The position numbers and the translations under genes were made by a program. A stretch of DNA of 22,111 nucleotides from Chrysochromulina parva (Eukaryota; Haptophyta; Prymnesiales; Chrysochromulinaceae), in contig PJAB01000686.1 of NCBI GenBank assembly GCA_002887195.1, positions 1 to 22,111 of the forward strand. The letters are read 5' to 3'. The notes under the pieces are model-generated. The model saw nothing but the letters and a program-made list of their open reading frames with translations. It was not told the DNA's origin and did not search any database. Positions 8,801-15,548 of the stretch are shown here, in pieces; the stretch's first letter is position 1, and the number at the start of each line of letters is the position of its first letter.

Positions 8801-11800
8801 CTTAGGCCACTGCTTGAGCAGGTGGGACGGCGCGAGCACAAGCGTCGCCTTGAGCGGAATGAAACCGTCTGCGCGCAGCGGTGGCGGCGGCGTGCGCGGC
8901 ACTCGCGGCGTGGCGTCGATGAGCGCGATGGTGATCACCGTCTTGCCGTAGCCGACCTCATCGGCCAGCACGCCGCCACGCACGACGCGCGGCATGCTCG
9001 CACGGGCCTCGAGGCGCCAGCGCAGCGCGGGAAGCGTCGACTCGGCCACCTCCGTCTCCACGAAGGGCGGCACATCCTCGGCCTCGCGCGCGAGCATCCA
9101 GGAAAGCGAGCGCTGCTGCTCGATCCGGAGCTGCAGCACGGGCAGATTCTTCGGGCGCCCCGCAAAGGGCCCAAAGTGCTCCGGCTGCGCGGCGGGCGGG
9201 TCGCGCTTGTTGGACGAGAGCCGAAGCAGCGGTAGGGCGATTGGCTGGTCCGAGTGCTCCACCAGACGCCACTCAAGCGTTGTGCGCGTGGCGAGGCGCG
9301 AGGGGGGAATGAGCGCCAGCGCGCGCAGCGCGAGCGCCATTGGGTTGGCGCTGATCCGGATCGAGCCGATGGCCTTGTCGTGGGCGTCCGCCACGTCGAT
9401 CATCGCGCTCTCGCCGCCCGCGACGGCGCCAATCGAGTCGGCACGCCGCTCGACGACGAACGCCGGCGGACGCTTCTTGAGCCGCTGCTCGTACGCTCCA
9501 GCTTGCACCGGATCCTCGACGGCGACGATCTTGGAGCGCGACATGGGGACCCACTGAAGCTGCGGCATCGTGGGCGCGCAGGCCTCGCATGGCGAGCGGC
9601 CGTTGGCCCACGCCGACAGCGCCGACGGGTGCGAGAGCTTCGCCCATTCACGGCACGCGGGCGGGAGTGTGAGGCGCTCCGTGATCCACGCAATCGAGCC
9701 AAAGGTCATCTTGGATTTCGTCAGCGGGATCAGGCCCCACTGGCCGAAGGTCCATTCGGAAACCTCGGCGCGGAGCAGCGGCACAGAGCAGCGCAGGAGC
9801 GGCACCGCCGCCGGCCCCTCCGCCGGCCCCTCCGCCGCTGGCCCCTCCGCTGGCGCCGTGTTGGGCACATCGAGCACGAGGGGCTGGGTGGGCGCGGCGA
9901 TCGTCGCGTCCGCAAAGCGGATGGGCGTGAGCGTGAGGGCGGGCGCTGCCTTCCACAGCCCGCGCACCTGATGAGGGAGGCCATCAAGCTGATGAGGGAG
10001 GCAATCACGCGCACCGTGGTGGGCTGATGAGGGAGGCAATCAGCAATCACGCGCGCACCGTGGTGTCCACCGCCTCCTCGGAGGGTCGGGGCTTCCCATG
10101 CTGGCGATCCAGCACGACCACATTCTTCTTGGACGAGCCGAGAGCCTTGCCGCCAGTGGCCGAATTCGCATCGCGGAGTTGGTCCTGTGGACCGGGCGTC
10201 GGTGTGGCCCACGGGCGCCAATCCGAGGGTAGCTCGGCGTACACCTCGCGCGTCTCGCGATAGGGCAGCCGTTCAAACGAGGGCGCGAAGACGAAGTGGT
10301 CCTCGTCCTCCTTGCCCGTGCGCGACGGGTCGAGGAAGAAGTAGCACTCCTTACCGTCTCCGCCCTTGACGCGCTTATGCAGCGAGCCCATCGCGCCTCC
10401 ACACTGCTCGAGGAGCTCATACACGCCAGACACGTCACCGTCGAGGGCCGCCCGTGCGCCCGCGCCGAGCGAGAAGGACCACGTGCGATAGCGTGAGTGG
10501 CCGTCCCAGGGACCGGTCAGACCGATCGTCGCCTGGTACGAGTCAATCGGAGTGCCGAGGGCGCCGACGACGATGGGCACGGTACGGATCGTAGGCAAAC
10601 ATAGTTCCCACTGACCCGCGAGCAGTTGCGCCGCGACGCCGCCGGTGCGCGCCGCGCGGCGGATGGCCGCGTCCGTCGGGTTGATGCTCATCCGTGCGAC
10701 GGGCAGCCCGAGTAAGGTGCGAAGGTGGCCGCGCTGCGCGGGTTGGGTCGCGTAGAGCTTCCACTCAGCCTCCGTCGGAGTGAGCACCAGCTGCAGGGTG
10801 CCGTGCGCGCTCTTGTACCTGAGCAGGTGAGCCCTCGGCGGTCATCAGAGGCAAGCAGAAGCCATCAACGCCCATCAGCGGCCACCAGAGGTCATCAGAG
10901 GCCATCAGAGGCCATCAGAGGTCATCAGAGGCCATCAGAGGTCATCAGAGGTCATCAGAGGTCATCAGCGTACGTGGCCGTCCAGCGCTCGGCGCGCGTG
11001 ACGCTCTCAAAGTAGAAGCGCGTGCTACCGAGCTTGCGCAGGCTCTCTGCCCACGCGTTCCACAGCTGCTCCTCCTCGCTCAGGGGCGTGGCTGGCGTGC
11101 CGCCGCTCGCTTTGGAACGCTTCGAAGCGGCGAGTACGTTGCTCTCGTCGGCCGCTCCCTCGTCGCGCGCCGCTTTCTTGGAAGCGGGCGCTGCCATGGC
11201 CTCGTCCTCGTCCTTCTGAGCCATGGATTCGTCGGCCTTGGGGAGCTCGAGGGGAGCCTCAACGGCAGCGGCAGCGGCTTTGGGCTTGAAGAAGGCCATC
11301 ATGCCTGCCTGCTTCATGGCGGGCTTGGCGGGCGCAATGGGAGATGGGGTCGCGTTCGCAGCCGAGGCCGCACCCTTGCCCTTTGACGAAACCTCGAGCG
11401 AGGCGCCCGAGGCCTCCGCCGCCGCGAGCGCCGTCTTGAGCGCCGCCGCGTCCTCCGCGTCCTTGTCGACGCGCGCCGCCGCGGGCGCGCTCGAGGTCGT
11501 CGGCGCGTCGGCATTCGGAGCCGGCCCGATGAGCGCCGTGTCGGGCTTGAGCGCCTCGAGCGCCGCCACGTCCGCCAGCCCGCTCAGCTCGACGCACATT
11601 GGGAGCACTCCCTTGAGCGTCGTCTCGAAGGTCGTCGGAGCGAGACGCGCCGTCCTGAGCGGCTCGAGGCACTTGTGTTCGGGCCAGCCGGTGCACTTTC
11701 GGGAGACGGTGCCGCCGCACGCGACGCACTGCAGGATGTCGCTCGCCAACCCATCGCGCCCCTCACTCACGCACATGCGTCGAGACGCTCCCGCCTGCGC

Positions 11801-14458
11801 CAGCAGCGCGTCGAGATCGAGCGAGATCGCGGAGATCGCTGCGAGCTCAAGAGGCTCCGAGCGCAGCGCGTGCGCTCCTGTGGCCTCGCTCACCCTCGGC
11901 GCCGTGCCGCTCACCCCATTGGACGTGATCAACCCGCCCGCGGGCGAGCGCGGCAGCGCGGGCGACGAGAGGGTTTCGTCAGAGGGGCCTGCCTCCGTGC
12001 TCTTCCTCTGCTTACGCACGGGCGAGGCCCCACGGGCGCCGTCGCGGGCGCTGCTGCCGCCGCCGCTCTTCTTCATCGATGCGACGCCGCTCGTGCCCGC
12101 GACGGCGCCAGGCTCAGGCACGGCAAGGTCGAAGGCGTAGAGGTACTCCTTGCCAAGGAGCAGCGCGGTTAGGATGCAGGTGCCCACGATGGTCGAGGTC
12201 ATCGCATTGCCCGCGAGGTCCGCCATCTGATCGGTACTCTCGCGAGTGAGCAGCAAATCGTCCACCGGGATCCCCTGCAGAGAGAGAGAGAGAGAGAGGG
12301 AGAGAGCACACCTCCTTAATGACGGTCGCAATCAGAGGTCTTCAGAGGCCATCAGAGGCCATCAGAGGCGAATGAGAGGGACGCACCTGGAGCGAGAGCA
12401 CCTCCTTAATGACGGTCGCAATCAGAGGTCATCAGAGGCCATCAGAGGGACGCACCTGGAGCGAGAGCACCTCCTGCCCGATCAGCGGCCCTCCGCGGTT
12501 CGTCACGTACGGCACCATGTTCGGCGTCAGGCACGGGCACACGCCCGGCTTGCCCGAACCGGTCTCGCGGTCGACATTCTGCGACAGGTTCCAGATCTGC
12601 GTCTTGTAGGCGCAGTCGATCCCCTTGGACACGTCACGCAGGTAATTAATGTCCATCAGGTCGAGCACCCGCTCCACCTGTGATGAGGGAGGCCATCCGC
12701 GCTCATCAGAGGCCATCAGAGGCCATCAGAGGCCATCAGAGATCATCAGGGAGGCATGATCTCGAGTGGTGGCGCAGCGCACCTGCGCCGAGCCCCAGTC
12801 ATGCCAGGCAAAGTCGGGCAGAGTCGCGTGCCCTTGGGAGACCCATCGCGTGAGCGGCCGCTTGTTGCCGAGGCACTCCTGCGTGCGCGCGCGCTCGTGG
12901 CGCGTGATACACCTTCCCCAATCGACGACCTTACGCTGGTCATTCTTGGGCTTCGAGAGCTCCATGCGGGCGCGATGCACGCGGGGGTCGTCGCTCGGCA
13001 ACAGGAAGGCCTCGAGAGAGGACGAGGACGGGCGCGCCATCTCGTCAATCGACGCCTTCCACCGAGGGAGCTCGTTACAGCGCGCCCTGGTGGGCTTGGG
13101 GGCGAGGGGCGCCGCTGAGTTGCCCTCCTCGCCGCCGCCGGTGCCCGCCTCCTCGTCCGCCTCCTCGTCCGCCTCCTCGTCCGCCTCGTGGACCTTGGGT
13201 TTCGTTATCGCCTCCTTGGGCTTGGCGGCTGGTCCGCGCGCGAGGGCCGCCTTGAACCGATTGGGCGCCGTCATGTCGATTGCGAGCAGGTAGACGCGCG
13301 TGCGTGTGTGCGGCACGTAGTGGTTCTTCGTGTCGACGCGCAGAAAGGTTGCCGCGTAGCCATACTTGGCGTAATACTCCGTCATCTTCTCCCACGGGGC
13401 GCTGCACACATTCTCCTGGATGACGATGGGCGGTCGGTGGCGGCGCACCCATCCGAGCATCCCCCAGAACGTTTGGCCCGACTCGCCCTTCTGCTCGATG
13501 CCCTTCTGCTTCGTGTTCAAGTTGGAGTAGTCGACGCACGAGGTCCCCGCGATCAGCACGTCCACCTCGCCCGGCACCGGACGCTTGGCGCCGTACGCGG
13601 TGGTCGCGGCGTCGTTGCCGAGCTCGCGGATATCGCGGAAGAGCAGCGGCGGCGCAAAGTTGCGCTCGATGTACGCCTGAGAAGCAATCAGTGACAATCA
13701 GTGGCTAGCAATGGCAATCAGTGGCAATCAGTGGCAATCAGTGGCAAACGCTCGATGCACGCCTGAGGAGAAAGGCTCTCACGAACCATCAGCGGCGCTC
13801 TCAGCGGCACTCAGGGGCTCTCAGTGGCAATCAACGGCACTCAGAGGCTCTTGGGAGGTCATCGGGAGGTCCTCGGGTGGTCCTATCAGCAGCGTGCCGT
13901 CCTTTACCTGCTTGAACGGCTCGATCTCACAGGAGAAGACATGCTCCACGTTGATCGGCGTCCCGTGCTGCTCGTGCACCGCCTTGCAGATCAGGTCGAG
14001 CGCAAGCAGCGGCGACTCCGTCCCCGAGCACATCGTCGCCACTCGGATCGGCCGTCCCTGCAAGTCCATCGCGAGCCGCTTGAGAGAGAGACCCTCGAGG
14101 GCGCCGCCCTTGAGCTGCGCCTTGAGCTCCGCGTTCCTCACCATGTCGCGGAACATCTCGACGGGCTCGGTGATCACCGGCAGCTCATCCGACTGCTCCT
14201 CGGACATAGTGCGCGACGAGAGTTTGCGCGACGTGTCGCTCGCCGTCCACGTGGCCTGCTCCGCGCCCGGCGTCTGGCCCTTGAGGAGCGGTGCGGCTGA
14301 TCTCGCGGCCTGCCGCTTGGCCGATTGGTTCGCGGCCGCCTTCGACTTGGACGCTGCGGCGGCGTCAAACGCGCCACTCGAGCCACTCGAGTCCTGCGAG
14401 CCCTTTCCGGCGCGCTCCTGATCGCGTTCGCCCGCCGCATCGCCCTTGTCCTCGTCGC

Positions 14459-14492
<34 letters not shown>

Positions 14493-15353
14493 CTCGGGCG
14501 CCGCCGCCTTGGTCTTCTTCAGCGCCGCCTTGGCAACGCCCGCGCCCTTACGCGACGCCGCTGCCGCCTTCTTGGGCGCGGCCGGCGTCTTCGCCGGCGG
14601 CGCGGCAGGCGTCTTGGCCGGCGGCTTGGCCGGCGGCTTGCGCGAGCGTTTCTTTACGGGCTCTTTGAAATCGTCGTCCGAGTCGTCGACGGCCGCGGAG
14701 CCGTCCTCATCGTCCTCCGAGTCCTCATCGTCCGAACCGGACTCTTCAAAGCTCGCCGAGCTATCGTCCGAGTCCGACTCGACCTTCTTCTTGCCGCCGG
14801 CGCGCTTGGGGCGCGACGCGGCCGCCGCCTTCGAGGCTCCCGCCGCTGCCTTCTTGGGCAGCACGTCGTCCTCGTCCTCGTCCTCGTCGTCCTCTCCCGA
14901 GAGTTCCATATCGTCGAGTGCCTTCTCTTGCTTGGCGTAGTCGACGACCGGCCGTGCGCGGCGCGCGCGGCCACCCGGCGGGCTCTCCTGCGAGGATGTG
15001 CTCTCCGACGCGGCTTCGGCACTTGCGGCTTGAACCTTTTTGACTTCCTCGCTCGCGGCGTCCGCAACTTGCTTGACGTTGTCGCTGAGGAGCTGGATGT
15101 ACTCCGGCTCGACATCCTCCTCCTCCTCGCCATCGTCGTCGTAAAGGATGTTGAACGTGCCGTCCTGATTAACCGAGGTCACCGTGCCCTCGTACCATTT
15201 GGTCGCCTTCTCTGGCAGGACGGAGGCCATGTAGCGGGCCTTGACCCGGGCACCGGGCTTCAGCGTGCCACTCACTGGGGCAGGCGTCTTGAAGGCGCCG
15301 CAGCCCACGTCACCAGAGGCCTTGGCACTGAGCGTGGGGGTGACCGACGACAT
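5832..15353 (-). CDS. DNMT5: DNMT5-type ATP-dependent DNA (cytosine-5) methyltransferase with SNF2 helicase, ~2800 aa
   Basis: Predicted to methylate hemimethylated CG sites using ATP. I join eight exons: 15353-13908, 13676-12783, 12677-12456, 12274-10974, 10818-10059, 9967-7082, 6964-6485, 6245-5832. All introns are GT-AG with matching phases. Start is the first ATG. Order: tudor-like domain ~33-89 (WYEGTVTSVNQDGTFNILYD); basic/acidic disordered linker; methyltransferase ~435-905 with motif I VATMCSGTES (438), catalytic Cys 529 in GTSCVDYS, motif VI ENV (570), RTRVYL (607) and motif X DLAGNAM (873); C-x2-C-x7-C-x5-H-x-C cluster ~1037-1056; SNF2 lobe 1 with Walker A DEVGYGKT (1877), an acidic insert (2103-2154), Walker B-type VDEYTY (2216) and SGTPD (2243); RING-like Cys/His cluster 2573-2605; lobe 2 with motif V (2713) and motif VI QAVGRVRRYGQ (2745). 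Domain order matches DNMT5 of Cryptococcus and algae. Splicing inside motif X (SLQ^GIP) restores the consensus. Confidence 0.93.
6246..6484 (-). other. DNMT5 intron 7 (239 bp) with 10-bp repeat array and copied donor
   Basis: Donor AAG^GTGGCC at 6484, acceptor CATCAG at 6246, phase 0. Most of it (about 6258-6475 on the plus strand) is a degenerate 10-bp repeat, mainly ANTCAGAGGC. A 28-bp block spanning the exon 7 end and the donor (6475-6502) recurs at 6406-6433. Exon 8 begins with GTGGCCGAC, the same nine bases that open the intron. Confidence 0.9.
6965..7081 (-). other. DNMT5 intron 6 (117 bp)
   Basis: Donor AAG^GTGCGA, acceptor CCCCAG after a strong C/T tract, phase 0. The middle (about 6988-7050) holds weakly conserved 10-bp units related to the family, for example GCCATCNGA. 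The intron lies just before the RING-like segment. Confidence 0.88.
8129..8284 (-). repeat. Poly-Glu/Asp coding tract inside the SNF2 domain
   Basis: A run of GAG and GAC codons encodes about 50 nearly pure acidic residues (DNMT5 residues ~2103-2154), flanked by Lys-rich segments. It lies between ATPase motif Ia and the Walker B motif, so it should loop out of the first lobe. Such acidic tracts are typical of histone- or chromatin-interacting proteins. Confidence 0.9.
9968..10058 (-). other. DNMT5 intron 5 (91 bp) with internal tandem duplication
   Basis: Donor ACG^GTGCGC at 10058, acceptor CATCAG at 9968, phase 0. It holds three copies of an acceptor-like segment (minus strand CCTCCCTCATCAG) and a second copy of the donor context, CGCGCACCGTGGTG at 10008-10021 versus 10052-10065 on the plus strand. 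Exon 6 starts GTGCGCG, as does the intron. Confidence 0.88.
10819..10973 (-). other. DNMT5 intron 4 (155 bp), almost wholly a 10-bp minisatellite
   Basis: Donor C^GTACGC at 10973, acceptor CTCAG at 10819, phase 2, the only DNMT5 intron not in phase 0. Thirteen consecutive 10-bp units, mainly GTCATCAGAG or GCCATCAGAG on the plus strand, fill 10841-10970. The array starts three bases inside the donor and leaves only about 20 bases before the acceptor. Confidence 0.9.
12275..12455 (-). other. DNMT5 intron 3 (181 bp) with copied donor and CT microsatellite
   Basis: Donor CAG^GTGCGT at 12455, acceptor CTGCAG, phase 0, splitting motif X between SLQ and GIP. A (CT)n microsatellite on the sense strand forms the polypyrimidine tract (12281-12304). 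A 32-bp block spanning the exon 3 end and donor (12444-12475) recurs at 12375-12406, 69 bases away. A 30-bp block at 12311-12340 recurs at 12401-12430. Confidence 0.9.
12678..12782 (-). other. DNMT5 intron 2 (105 bp) with 10-bp repeats
   Basis: Donor CAG^GTGCGC, acceptor CATCACAG, phase 0. Four to five 10-bp units of the GGCCATCAGA type occupy about 12703-12750 on the plus strand. Exon 3 starts with GTG. Confidence 0.88.
13677..13907 (-). other. DNMT5 intron 1 (231 bp) with copied acceptor and 10-bp repeats
   Basis: Donor CAG^GTAAAG at 13907, acceptor TTCTCAG at 13677, phase 0, between EIEPFKQ and AYIERNF of the methyltransferase domain. Units of AATCAGTGGC type lie at 13684-13746. A near-copy of the acceptor plus the first exon 2 bases (13663-13683) occurs at 13749-13769. 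Looser units with the TCAGNGGC core continue to about 13850. Confidence 0.9.
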
Positions 15354-15548
15354 GTGCGTCGAGCGCCCGCAAACGTCGGTACGCTTGGTGCTACGCGCCA
15401 AAAACGAAGGTCGATTTCACCAAAATGTCGTCGCGGGCGTTCGACGACGCGCCGAAGTATACAACAAGCCGCCCTGGCGTTCGCAACCGTGTTCAGAATT
15501 TGGGGGCTTTCTGCCGATAGTTTCGTCACGAGACGCGACTTCAGCAAT
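15354..15548. promoter_or_regulatory. Compact bidirectional promoter between DNMT5 and the S51-TPR-LRR gene
   Basis: Only 195 bases separate the two divergent ATGs, so promoter and both 5' leaders must be shared or overlapping. On the plus strand an ATG at 15425 opens a 31-codon frame ending at 15520, a possible upstream ORF of the S51-TPR-LRR gene. No TATA box is obvious. The DNMT5 frame is open upstream to 15401 but begins there with TTG, so the ATG at 15353 is preferred. Confidence 0.55.

Noticed and set aside
8004..9235. Long plus-strand frames with poly-Ser or poly-Leu translations across the DNMT5 gene
   Set aside because: They are antisense shadows of the acidic GAG/GAC tract and GC-rich exons. 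No domain is present, while the minus strand holds clear SNF2 motifs.
9967..10050. CTGATGAG motifs on the plus strand, as in a hammerhead ribozyme core
   Set aside because: The required GAAA partner and helices are absent, and the motif comes from the intron repeat on the antisense strand.
10841..10970. Regular short repeats, possible CRISPR array
   Set aside because: Units are 10 bp with no spacers, inside a GT-AG intron of a eukaryotic gene. It is a minisatellite.
12678..12782. TGATGA and CTGA in introns, as C and D boxes of intronic snoRNA
   Set aside because: They arise from the tandem 10-bp unit. There is no terminal stem or guide-like unique sequence between boxes.
14325..15548. Upstream extension of the S51-TPR-LRR frame, open back to 14325
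   Set aside because: It overlaps DNMT5 exon 1 on the other strand, its translation is Arg/Leu low complexity, and a good ATG starts the conserved part at 15549.
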